This document shows, piece by piece, positions 1 to 7,069 of a DNA stretch of 21,710 nt. How positions within the stretch are numbered: position 1 is the first letter of the stretch; each line of letters opens with the position of its first letter. The DNA comes from Flavobacterium sp. (GTDB lineage: Bacteria; Bacteroidota; Bacteroidia; Flavobacteriales; Flavobacteriaceae). The stretch lies in the NCBI RefSeq assembly GCF_021151785.1, contig NZ_JAGKWP010000041.1, positions 1 through 21,710 on the forward strand, read 5' to 3'. Below the pieces are notes generated by a model. The model saw only the letters and a program-made list of their open reading frames with translations. It had not been told where the DNA came from and ran no database searches. The translations under genes and the position numbers were made by a program.

Positions 1-11
1 AAAATATTCTA

Positions 12-542
12 TTATTTTTTTAATTGTTGTGGGGGATATTGTTCCAAAATCTTAGAAACAAATTCTTTAATTCGTTCTTCTTTTTTATCTGTATTTGAAC
101 TTAAATAACCTGTTCCTTGGCCCTGCCAAATTAGCTCTTTTGTTTTGGCGTCGATAATGTCTATAAATAAAGTTCCTTCGGGTGTTGTAATTGCTCTACT
201 GTATCCCATTCCCCAACCAGGACCCCAGCCCCAGCCCCAGCCAAAACCATAATTTTGGTAAACATCAACTACTTCTCTTTCTTTTGTGAAAATGCTGATT
301 AATAGATCAGGAGTTTCAGATTTTGCGAATCCTTTGGTAGCCATTACATCGTCAATAGCATATAAAATTCTTTTTTTATCTAAATCTGATATTTCAGCTT
401 GATCAATACCGCTTTTAAAATAGGCATAAGTTTTGTAGGCCTCAAAATTGGCTTTTTTATCATAATCTGCATTAACTCTAACAGAAGTGCATGAGATTAA
501 AGATAAAAAACTAAGAGTGATAAATAATTTTAAAATTTTCAT
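12..542 (-). CDS. DUF4136 family lipoprotein
   Basis: Secreted lipoprotein of 176 residues. The start is taken at the ATG whose complement is at 540-542; a TTG two codons upstream is open but adds only two residues before the natural signal peptide. The N-terminus has a hydrophobic stretch followed by the lipobox LISC, so Cys18 is the predicted lipidation site. The mature part begins with VRVNADYDKKANFEAYKTY, typical of DUF4136, and carries a Gly/Trp-rich segment (FGWGWGWGPGW), then the family-like ELIWQGQGTG near the C-terminus. The molecular role of DUF4136 is unknown; family members are envelope proteins. It lies 39 bases downstream of hutU on the same strand, so it may be read through from hutU. 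A near-consensus -7 box (TATCTTTA, complement of 556-563) could also serve it alone. The family call is from recalled motifs. Confidence 0.8.
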   Translation of the reverse strand: MKILKLFITLSFLSLISCTSVRVNADYDKKANFEAYKTYAYFKSGIDQAEISDLDKKRILYAIDDVMATKGFAKSETPDLLISIFTKEREVVDVYQNYGFGWGWGWGPGWGMGYSRAITTPEGTLFIDIIDAKTKELIWQGQGTGYLSSNTDKKEERIKEFVSKILEQYPPQQLKK

Positions 543-581
543 AATCAACTTTTTAAGTTAAAGATAGCTAATTTTTTTAAA

Positions 582-2567
582 CTACAATAAATTTTCATCC
601 ACAAAATTAGGCAAAGTCACTTTTAATAAAGGTTGTACTTTCATAGCTCTTTTTATAGCAAAAATGGCTCCTTCATTTTTAGCCCAACTTCTTCTAGAAA
701 TACCATTGTTTACATCCCAGAAAAGCATAGATTCTAATCGTCTTGAAGCTTCTTTTGTGCCATCAAGAACCATACCAAACCCGCCATTTATTACTTCTCC
801 CCAGCCTACTCCGCCGCCATTGTGAATTGATACCCAGGTGGCACCTCTAAAACTATCTCCGATAACATTGTGTATAGCCATGTCTGCTGTAAAACGTGAA
901 CCATCGTAAATATTAGATGTTTCTCTATAAGGAGAATCTGTTCCCGAGACATCATGATGATCACGACCTAAAATAATATAACCAATTTCACCCTTTGCAA
1001 TAGCTTGATTAAAAGCTTCTGCTATTTTAATTCTTCCTTCTGCATCTGCATATAAAATTCTAGCTTGTGAACCTACTACTAATTTGTTTTCTTGAGCGCC
1101 TTTAATCCATTGGATATTATCCGCCATTTGTTGTTGGATTTCTTCTGGAGCGGATAGCATCATTTCTTCTAATATTTTACAAGCAATGGCGTCTGTTTTA
1201 GCTAAATCTTCTGGTTTTCCTGAGGCACAAACCCATCGGAAAGGACCAAAGCCATAGTCAAAGCACATTGGTCCCATAATATCTTGAACATAAGAAGGGT
1301 ATTTAAATTCACGTCCTAATGTTGGATGATCATTCATTACATTGGCTCCTGCTCGTGAAGATTCTAATAAAAAGGCATTTCCATAATCAAAGAAATAAGT
1401 TCCTTTTTCAGTATGTTTGTTAATGGCTTCAGCATGACGACGCAGCGTTTTCTGAACTTCGCTTCTAAATTGTTCTGGTTGATTAGCCATCATGTCATTA
1501 GATTCTTCAAATGTGAATCCGATAGGGTAGTATCCACCAGCCCATGGATTATGTAACGATGTTTGATCAGAACCCAAGTCAATATGAATATTTTCTTGAT
1601 CAAACTTTTCCCAAACTTCAACGACATTTCCAAGATAAGCAATAGACACAACTTCTTTATCGACTAAAGCATTTTTTACTCTTGTAACTAATTGATTAAG
1701 GTCTTCTATTATTTCATGAATCCAACCTTGTTCATGTCTAATTTTGGTTATTTTAGGATTAACTTCTGCACAAACAGTAACACAACCAGCAATTGTTCCA
1801 GCTTTTGGTTGAGCACCACTCATTCCTCCCAATCCAGAAGTTACAAAAAGACCACCAGTTGGTGATTTCTTAATTTTTCTAAATCCATTCAATACAGTAA
1901 TAGTGGTGCCATGAACGATACCTTGTGGGCCAATATACATATAGCTTCCTGCTGTCATTTGTCCATATTGTGATACTCCTAAAGCATTCATTTTTTCCCA
2001 ATCATCTGGTTTGGAGTAATTTGGAATAACCATTCCATTTGTTACTACCACTCGAGGTGCTTCTTTGTGTGAAGGGAATAATCCCATGGGATGACCAGAA
2101 TACATAACTAAAGTTTGCTCGTCAGTCATCTCTGCTAGGTATTTCATCGTTAGACGATATTGTGCCCAATTTTGAAATACGGCCCCGTTACCACCATACG
2201 TAATTAATTCATGGGGATGTTGTGCTACAGCATAATCTAAGTTGTTTTGAATCATTAACATAATCGCCTTGGCTTGTTCACTTTTTCCAGGATATTCAGC
2301 AATTGGACGTGCATACATCTTGTAGTCAGGACGTAAACGATACATATAGATTCTACCATAGCGTTCTAATTCTTCTTTAAACTCAGGTATTAGTTCGGCA
2401 TGATGTTGTGGATCAAAATAGCGCAATGCATTCTGTAAAGCTAATTTTTTTTCCTCTGCAGTTAGTATATCTTTTCTTTTTGGTGCATGATTTATGGTTG
2501 GGTCATAGGCCTTTGGTGATGGTAATTGAGATGGTATTCCTTCTAAAATTTGATCTTGAAATGTCAT
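582..2567 (-). CDS. hutU: urocanate hydratase (urocanase), long form
   Basis: Converts urocanate to 4-imidazolone-5-propanoate in histidine degradation, using tightly bound NAD+ as electrophile; cytosolic. The 661 residues contain many urocanase blocks: ITYGGNGAVFQNWAQYR (122-138), MYSGHPMGLFPS (155-166), SGLGGMSGAQPKAG (244-257, nucleotide-binding glycine-rich loop), FDYGNAFL (393-400), CFDYGFGPFRWVCASG (435-450), GRDHHDVSGTDSPYRETSN (534-552) and HNGGGVGWGEVINGGFG (582-598). It is about 100 residues longer than the Pseudomonas/Bacillus enzymes and resembles the longer class that includes animal UROC1. At the place where short enzymes read ARICW (with the reactive Cys), this protein reads ARILY (502-506), so that Cys is absent. 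No other hut gene is in the window. The ATG at 2567 gives a normal N-terminus. A hairpin-forming palindrome lies about 140 bases upstream. Confidence 0.96.
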   Translation of the reverse strand: MTFQDQILEGIPSQLPSPKAYDPTINHAPKRKDILTAEEKKLALQNALRYFDPQHHAELIPEFKEELERYGRIYMYRLRPDYKMYARPIAEYPGKSEQAKAIMLMIQNNLDYAVAQHPHELITYGGNGAVFQNWAQYRLTMKYLAEMTDEQTLVMYSGHPMGLFPSHKEAPRVVVTNGMVIPNYSKPDDWEKMNALGVSQYGQMTAGSYMYIGPQGIVHGTTITVLNGFRKIKKSPTGGLFVTSGLGGMSGAQPKAGTIAGCVTVCAEVNPKITKIRHEQGWIHEIIEDLNQLVTRVKNALVDKEVVSIAYLGNVVEVWEKFDQENIHIDLGSDQTSLHNPWAGGYYPIGFTFEESNDMMANQPEQFRSEVQKTLRRHAEAINKHTEKGTYFFDYGNAFLLESSRAGANVMNDHPTLGREFKYPSYVQDIMGPMCFDYGFGPFRWVCASGKPEDLAKTDAIACKILEEMMLSAPEEIQQQMADNIQWIKGAQENKLVVGSQARILYADAEGRIKIAEAFNQAIAKGEIGYIILGRDHHDVSGTDSPYRETSNIYDGSRFTADMAIHNVIGDSFRGATWVSIHNGGGVGWGEVINGGFGMVLDGTKEASRRLESMLFWDVNNGISRRSWAKNEGAIFAIKRAMKVQPLLKVTLPNFVDENLL

Positions 2568-2703
2568 GATTTGTTTTTTAAATAATGATTAAATGGGAAA
2601 ATATTCGATAGGGATAGGAGGTAACTAACTTCATGTCTTCCATAAATTTTTCTAAGTTAGTATTAAAAAACCTACTCAAATCAATAACTAAGGATAACGA
2701 ATG

Positions 2704-2725
2704 TCAGAACGATGGTACGTTCTGA
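2704..2725. repeat. short perfect inverted repeat upstream of hutU
   Basis: TCAGAACG (2704-2711) and CGTTCTGA (2718-2725) form a perfect 8-base inverted repeat around a 6-base centre, in the 187-base gap between the DUF5522 gene and hutU (both minus strand). In the direction of transcription it is not followed by a T-run, so it does not look like an ordinary terminator. An operator for hutU or an RNA hairpin in its leader are possible. An 8-base match of this kind can also occur by chance in a window this size. Confidence 0.35.
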
Positions 2726-2754
2726 AAATTTTTATTCGGTAAGAAAGTATTTTG

Positions 2755-2943
2755 TTATCCATTTTTCTTTTTATTCATGTCATCTGTTTTTTTATTAAAT
2801 CCGTAGGGGCAATGTCTGCATCCACTTTTGCAACAATATCCTCTTTTTAGATGATATTGTTCTGTAAAACACTTGTAGCCTTCCGGGGTATAATAAAAAT
2901 CTTCCCCTTCTTTCAAGGAATTTGGATTTAAGTCAGCATTCAT
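2755..2943 (-). CDS. DUF5522 cysteine-rich mini-protein
   Basis: A 62-residue soluble protein without signal peptide. The central block reads YYTPEGYKCFTEQYHLKRG followed by YCCKSGCRHCPYGF (36-49), with Cys25, Cys37, Cys38, Cys42 and Cys45 plus His44. This is the hallmark of the DUF5522 family in Bacteroidota. The spacing suggests a metal or Fe-S site, but the function is not known. The basic tail (NKKTDDMNKKKNG) looks unstructured. The ATG is only 5 bases downstream of a perfect TAAATTTG promoter box (complement of 2949-2956), so the transcript may be leaderless or nearly so. It is divergent from the 3022 gene and lies upstream of hutU on the same strand. Confidence 0.85.
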   Translation of the reverse strand: MNADLNPNSLKEGEDFYYTPEGYKCFTEQYHLKRGYCCKSGCRHCPYGFNKKTDDMNKKKNG

Positions 2944-2948
2944 GCCAA

Positions 2949-2956
2949 CAAATTTA
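2949..2956 (-). promoter_or_regulatory. Bacteroidota -7 promoter box (TAAATTTG)
   Basis: The complement of 2949-2956 is TAAATTTG, an exact match to the Bacteroidota -7 consensus TAnnTTTG. It ends 5 bases before the DUF5522 ATG. No clear TTG -33 element is visible at the expected distance, so the call rests on the -7 box and its position alone. Confidence 0.5.
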
Positions 2957-3021
2957 AATATTTGTTTTATATGTTAAGAATGTTTTATTAAAATAATTGA
3001 AAAAGGTATTGTACAATTTAG

Positions 3022-3984
3022 TTGTTCTTTAATGAAAAAAATAGTTTTAAATTTGTTGAGTCTCTTGAGTACTATTTTCAAAAGCCAATGCCTGAAATTA
3101 TCAAACTTAATATTGCGTTTCCAAATGCCATTGAACTTTTTGTGAAAAGAGAGGATTTATTACATCCAATCATTTCAGGCAATAAGTTTCGAAAAATGAA
3201 ATACAATTTGCAAAAAGCAAAAGAGATAAAGGCTACTACGCTTCTGACTTTTGGTGGAGCTTTTTCTAATCATATAGTAGCAGTTGCAGGAGTTGGAAAA
3301 GAATATGGTTTTCAGACAATAGGAGTGATTAGAGGGGAAGAATTGGAAAATCAAATTGAAAATAATCCGACTCTGTTTTTAGCGCAGAAATTAGGAATGC
3401 GTTTCCTATTTGTAGACAGAACCACCTATAGAAATAAAACAAATAATGCGTTTATTGAGCAACTTAGGAGCCAATGGGGTAACTTTTATCTTTTGCCAGA
3501 AGGCGGGACTAATGAATTAGCTATTTTAGGTTGTGAAGAAATATTATCTAGCGCAACAAATAAATTTGATTATATATGTACTGCAGTTGGTACAGGTGGT
3601 ACAATTTCTGGAATTATTAATGGCTCTAATGAAAATCAAAAGATTATTGGTTTTTCTTCTTTAAAAGGTGATTTTTTAAAGGAGGATATTAGTAAATTTG
3701 TACACAAGAATAATTGGCATATCAATTGTGACTATCATTTTGGAGGATATGGTAAGGTGAATGATGTTTTAATTCAATTTATAAATGAATTTTATGCAAA
3801 AACTCAAATACCATTAGATCCTATTTATACAGGAAAAATGATGTATGGAGTATTTCAGATGATTGAGAAGGGGAGTTTTCCCGCTTTTAGTAAAATTTTA
3901 GCCATTCACACAGGTGGTTTACAAGGCATTGCTGGAATGAATCAATTGCTTGCCAAAAAAAATAAAGAATTAATTGTGCTATGA
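3022..3984 (+). CDS. PLP-dependent D-cysteine desulfhydrase / ACC deaminase family enzyme
   Basis: Fold-type II PLP enzyme, cytosolic. Motifs: KREDLLHPIISGNKFRKMKY (42-61) with Lys55 as the PLP lysine candidate, GGAFSNH (78-84), LPEGGTN (158-164), VGTGGT (189-194, phosphate cup). Family members either open the ACC ring or break down D-cysteine to pyruvate, H2S and ammonia. In ACC deaminase the active-site Tyr is followed by Glu and a later motif reads HLGG; here they read YT (269-270) and HTGG (296-299). These two positions are the ones reported to separate the activities, and Thr/Thr favours D-cysteine desulfhydrase. The start is uncertain: TTG at 3022 follows an in-frame stop directly, and the first in-frame ATG is at 3088 (Met23), which would leave 298 residues and all motifs. 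The stop overlaps the next start (ATGA), so it is translationally coupled to the glucosaminidase. Confidence 0.85.
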   Translation: MFFNEKNSFKFVESLEYYFQKPMPEIIKLNIAFPNAIELFVKREDLLHPIISGNKFRKMKYNLQKAKEIKATTLLTFGGAFSNHIVAVAGVGKEYGFQTIGVIRGEELENQIENNPTLFLAQKLGMRFLFVDRTTYRNKTNNAFIEQLRSQWGNFYLLPEGGTNELAILGCEEILSSATNKFDYICTAVGTGGTISGIINGSNENQKIIGFSSLKGDFLKEDISKFVHKNNWHINCDYHFGGYGKVNDVLIQFINEFYAKTQIPLDPIYTGKMMYGVFQMIEKGSFPAFSKILAIHTGGLQGIAGMNQLLAKKNKELIVL

Positions 3985-4829
3985 TAAAAAAAATCATTTT
4001 ATTTTCATTGATACTCTCTTTAGCTGCATGTGGAGGTTCAAAAGTAAGAACATCTAAACCTGTTTCTAGTAATAAAAAGTCTACAGCTTCAGGAAATAAA
4101 TCTAAGCCAGTTTCTAATCATTCTAATGGGAATAAAGCATCTTCTGGTGAAATTTTGGTGGCAACATCAAAAGTTAAAGCAACTACAGAAGATGTGAAAA
4201 AATATATTGAAGATTTTAAAGAAACTGCTAAATCTAATATGAAGCAACATGGAATTCCAGCAAGTATAATTATGGCGCAAGGAATTTTAGAGTCTGGAGC
4301 TGGTTTTGGACGTCTATGTCGTGAGGCTAATAATCATTTTGGTATAAAGTGTCATACAGGATGGACTGGTGAGTCTGTTACTCATGATGATGATGCATTG
4401 CAAGAGTGTTTTAGGAAATATAAAGATCCTGCGGAATCTTATAGAGATCATGCCTTATTTTTAAGTTCAAGAAAGCGTTATGAATCATTGTTTAAATTAG
4501 ACAAGGGAGATTACCAGTCATGGGCCAATGGTTTAAAACAAGCAGGTTATGCTACAGATACTTTGTATCCTTCTAAATTAGTTGGTATTATTGAGCGTTA
4601 TGAACTATATAAATTAGATAATGAGGTTTTAGGTAGAAATTATAAACCTCTTCCACGAGTGGAAAATTCAAATAGCGTTTCGTTCTCAGAGAGCGAATAT
4701 ATTGTTCAGAAAGGAGATACTTTGTATTCACTTTCAAAAAAATTTAATATTACAATTGAGCAGTTAAAGCAGTTAAATAATATATCAGAGAACGCCATTT
4801 CAATTGGACAAAAAATTAAAATAAAATAA
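3981..4829 (+). CDS. glucosaminidase-domain lipoprotein with C-terminal LysM
   Basis: Predicted peptidoglycan hydrolase that cleaves glycosidic bonds of the glycan strand, anchored as a lipoprotein. Order: signal peptide with lipobox SLAAC (Cys17), a Ser/Lys-rich linker (about 20-65), a glucosaminidase (FlgJ/LytG-like) domain (about 70-215) with AQGILESGAGFGRLCREANN (99-118), where Glu104 is the likely catalytic acid, and HFGIKC (119-124), then a LysM repeat (240-282: YIVQKGDTLYSLSKKFNI...IGQKIKIK) that binds glycan. This is a common flavobacterial domain order. The start overlaps the upstream desulfhydrase stop by 4 bases, and hemL starts 2 bases after this gene's stop, so the three genes are probably one transcript. 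No functional link between the three is obvious. Confidence 0.93.
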   Translation: MIKKIILFSLILSLAACGGSKVRTSKPVSSNKKSTASGNKSKPVSNHSNGNKASSGEILVATSKVKATTEDVKKYIEDFKETAKSNMKQHGIPASIIMAQGILESGAGFGRLCREANNHFGIKCHTGWTGESVTHDDDALQECFRKYKDPAESYRDHALFLSSRKRYESLFKLDKGDYQSWANGLKQAGYATDTLYPSKLVGIIERYELYKLDNEVLGRNYKPLPRVENSNSVSFSESEYIVQKGDTLYSLSKKFNITIEQLKQLNNISENAISIGQKIKIK

Positions 4830-4830
4830 A

Positions 4831-6117
4831 ATGTTATATAAAAGAAGTAGCCAACTTTTTGTTGAAGCCAATCAGGTTATTCCAGGAGGAGTAAATTCAC
4901 CAGTGCGTGCCTTTAAAGCTGTGGGAGGAACACCTATTTTTATAAAAGAAGCTAAAGGAGCATATCTATACGATGAAGACGGAAATAAATATATAGATTA
5001 TATCAATTCTTGGGGACCAATGATTTTAGGGCATGCTCACGAACCTGTTGTTAATGCAGTCGTTGAACGTGCTAAAAAGGGAACATCTTTTGGAACACCA
5101 ACAGCTTTAGAAACCAAAATTGCCGAATTAGTTGTGTCAATGGTACCTGGAATAGATAAAATTCGTTTTGTTAATTCAGGAACTGAGGCTTGTATGAGCG
5201 CAGTCCGTTTGGCAAGAGGATATACTAAACGGGATAAAATTATCAAATTTTCGGGATGTTATCATGGGCATTCTGATTCTTTTTTGATTGCAGCAGGAAG
5301 TGGTTTAAGTACATTTGGGGTTCCTAATAGTCTGGGGGTTACTCAAGGAACGGCAAAAGATACATTGTTAGCTAATTACAATGACATTGAACATGTGAAA
5401 AGTCTTTTTGAAGCGAATAAAAATGAGATTGCAGCTATTATTATTGAGCCTGTAGCTGGAAATATGGGGTGTATTCCTCCTAAATCAGGTTTTTTAGAAC
5501 AACTTAGAACAATTTGTTCTGAAAGTGGAGCACTTTTGATTTTTGATGAAGTAATGACAGGTTTTCGTTTGGCAAAAGGAGGAGCTCAAGAGCTGTTCTC
5601 TATTCAAGCAGATATTGTTTGTTTTGGTAAAGTAATTGGAGGAGGGCTACCTGTTGGTGCTTTTGCAGGAAGAGCAGAAATCATGGATTATTTATCTCCT
5701 TTAGGGCCAGTTTATCAGGCTGGTACATTATCTGGTAATCCGTTAGCTATGGCAGCTGGATTGCAAATGTTAACAGAGTTAAATGAAGATCAAGAAATTT
5801 TTAAAAGATTAGATGAAAAAACAGCCTTTTTAGAGAAAGGTATGCGAGAAGTGTTAATTAAAAATCAGGTAGCATTTACAATTAATCGTGTAGGATCCAT
5901 GATTTCTGTTCATTTTGATGCTAATCCAGTTTATGATTTTCAAACTGCTAAGAATGGTGATAACGAAACTTTTAAAATATTTTTTCATGAATTGCTGAAA
6001 CGAGGAATTTACATCGCTCCTTCTGCTTATGAAACATGGTTTATTACAGATGCTTTAACTTATGAAGATTTGACCTATACGATTAAATGTGTAGATGAAG
6101 TTTCTCAAAGGTTATAA
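4831..6117 (+). CDS. hemL: glutamate-1-semialdehyde 2,1-aminomutase
   Basis: PLP enzyme converting glutamate-1-semialdehyde to 5-aminolevulinate in the C5 pathway of heme synthesis. The 428 residues are the usual length. Diagnostic motifs: IPGGVNSPVRAF (17-28), NSGTEACMSAVRLARG (115-130), GCYHGHSDSF (142-151), FDEVMTGFR (238-246) and FGKVIGGGLPVGAFAG (265-280), with Lys267 as the PLP-binding lysine (equivalent to Lys265 of E. coli). It is the last gene of the 3022-6117 unit and is followed within 4 bases by a strong hairpin terminator. The ATG follows the preceding stop by a single base, so the start is well fixed. Confidence 0.97.
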   Translation: MLYKRSSQLFVEANQVIPGGVNSPVRAFKAVGGTPIFIKEAKGAYLYDEDGNKYIDYINSWGPMILGHAHEPVVNAVVERAKKGTSFGTPTALETKIAELVVSMVPGIDKIRFVNSGTEACMSAVRLARGYTKRDKIIKFSGCYHGHSDSFLIAAGSGLSTFGVPNSLGVTQGTAKDTLLANYNDIEHVKSLFEANKNEIAAIIIEPVAGNMGCIPPKSGFLEQLRTICSESGALLIFDEVMTGFRLAKGGAQELFSIQADIVCFGKVIGGGLPVGAFAGRAEIMDYLSPLGPVYQAGTLSGNPLAMAAGLQMLTELNEDQEIFKRLDEKTAFLEKGMREVLIKNQVAFTINRVGSMISVHFDANPVYDFQTAKNGDNETFKIFFHELLKRGIYIAPSAYETWFITDALTYEDLTYTIKCVDEVSQRL

Positions 6118-6120
6118 ATA

Positions 6121-6148
6121 AAAAATCCCGATTTAAATCGGGATTTTT
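6121..6148. terminator. bidirectional intrinsic terminator between hemL and convergent gene
   Basis: A perfect 28-base palindrome: AAAAATCCCGATTT (6121-6134) followed directly by its complement (6135-6148). It has a G/C core and A/T flanks giving a T-run on both strands. It lies between convergent stop codons (hemL 6117, minus-strand gene 6153) and can end transcription from both sides. Confidence 0.93.
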
Positions 6149-6152
6149 TATT

Positions 6153-6485
6153 TTAATGAGTTAATTTTTTCAATAACTCTGGATTTTTATCGAGTTTTTC
6201 CATTTGAGCAGGTGTCAATGTTGCTCTAATTTTTAAATCAATAATTCTTGCTAATTCTGTTTTTCTTTCATCAGATATGTTCTCATTAAGTAAACGGAAT
6301 TTGTGCTCAAATAAACGGAGGAAATTTTCAACATCTTCACTGTTTAACCTAAGGTATTCAGCCATTTCGGTTACATTTTTTTTTGCTTCAACCGCTGCGT
6401 CTACTTTTTTAAATGCTTTGTCTTGAGCACTAGCGTTTAATGTAAATGCAAGGAATAAAACTAGAGTTCCAAGTATTTTTTTCAT
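6153..6485 (-). CDS. small secreted protein, Spy/CpxP-like (LTxxQ)
   Basis: Periplasmic protein of 110 residues. The start is taken at the ATG complementary to 6483-6485, because MKKILGTLVLFLAFTLNASA is a complete signal peptide; a longer open frame upstream adds nine unlikely residues and overlaps a promoter box. The mature protein is short, charged and helical, with LRLNSEDVENFLRLFEHKFR and, near the C-terminus, LTPAQMEKL, which resembles the LTxxQ motif of Spy/CpxP/ZraP-type periplasmic chaperones and metal sensors. Family assignment is weak. It shares strand and style with the next gene (6559-6963), 73 bases upstream, but has its own promoter box (TAGCTTTG, complement of 6510-6517). Confidence 0.7.
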   Translation of the reverse strand: MKKILGTLVLFLAFTLNASAQDKAFKKVDAAVEAKKNVTEMAEYLRLNSEDVENFLRLFEHKFRLLNENISDERKTELARIIDLKIRATLTPAQMEKLDKNPELLKKLTH

Positions 6486-6509
6486 TTTCTTAATTGTTAA
6501 TAGTTTCAC

Positions 6510-6517
6510 CAAAGCTA
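6510..6517 (-). promoter_or_regulatory. Bacteroidota -7 promoter box (TAGCTTTG)
   Basis: The complement of 6510-6517 is TAGCTTTG, an exact TAnnTTTG match, 24 bases before the ATG of the Spy-like gene at 6485. The -33 region is A/T-rich with no clear TTG. Confidence 0.5.
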
Positions 6518-6558
6518 AACTTTTTTTTTAAAATAAAAAAATTTAGAAACTGAAAAAA

Positions 6559-6963
6559 TTATTTATTACCGTTTTTTCTGTAATTTTTTGCTTTTTCAAG
6601 GCGTTCATTTTGAAGTGTTTCCCATTTTTTGTATTGTTCTTCAGTTAGAACTCCTTTAAGTTTTTCTTTCAATTCACTTCTGCTTTCTTTGAGTTCGCTC
6701 ATCGCTTTTTTGCGACGTACTTTTTTTGCCTCAATTTGTTCACTTTTGATTTCCTCTTTTTTTGCTTCTAAATTAGCATGATGTTCTTTTAAAATAGCAT
6801 TGACTTTTTGCTTTTGTTCTTGGTTTAATGTTAAATCTTTTGCCATTTTTTTTGTTTGAATTTCAGCTCGTTCTTCTGGAGTAGCATCTTTAAACTTTCC
6901 TTTGTCTTGAGCAAAAGACACTCCAGTAACAACAAGTGCAAAAACTAATAAATACTTTTTCAT
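6559..6963 (-). CDS. secreted Spy/CpxP-like helical protein
   Basis: Periplasmic protein of 134 residues with signal peptide MKKYLLVFALVVTGVSFAQ. The mature part is almost all helix-forming and highly charged, with two LTxxQ-like motifs, LTLNQEQKQKVNAIL (44-58) and VLTEEQYKKWETL, separated by a Lys/Glu-rich segment. This is the layout of the Spy/CpxP/CnrX group, whose members are stress chaperones or metal-linked sensors. Which of these roles applies cannot be told. The gene is divergent from the metal-motif protein at 7070, with about 106 bases between the starts. It may be co-transcribed with the downstream gene at 6153. Confidence 0.75.
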   Translation of the reverse strand: MKKYLLVFALVVTGVSFAQDKGKFKDATPEERAEIQTKKMAKDLTLNQEQKQKVNAILKEHHANLEAKKEEIKSEQIEAKKVRRKKAMSELKESRSELKEKLKGVLTEEQYKKWETLQNERLEKAKNYRKNGNK

Positions 6964-7057
6964 AATTTTAAAAATTTAAAGTTGATTATAGGACAGTAAA
7001 AAAGGATAAAGGTTTAATTTTTATGATAAAAATCAATTAAAGCTGAAATGTGATTTG

Positions 7058-7065
7058 TATATTTG
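7058..7065 (+). promoter_or_regulatory. Bacteroidota -7 promoter box (TATATTTG)
   Basis: TATATTTG is an exact TAnnTTTG match, with 4 bases between it and the GTG chosen as start of the 7070 gene. No TTG -33 element is visible at 17-23 bases upstream. If active, transcription would begin at or within a few bases of the start codon. Confidence 0.5.
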
Positions 7066-7069
7066 TGCC

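Noticed and set aside
2624..2661. Inverted repeat ACTAACTT / AAGTTAGT upstream of hutU
   Set aside because: Short, AT-rich, with a 22-base gap; no reason to prefer it over chance.
5037..5246. 69-codon minus-strand reading frame within hemL
   Set aside because: Shadow of the hemL frame; no start signals and no recognisable protein features.
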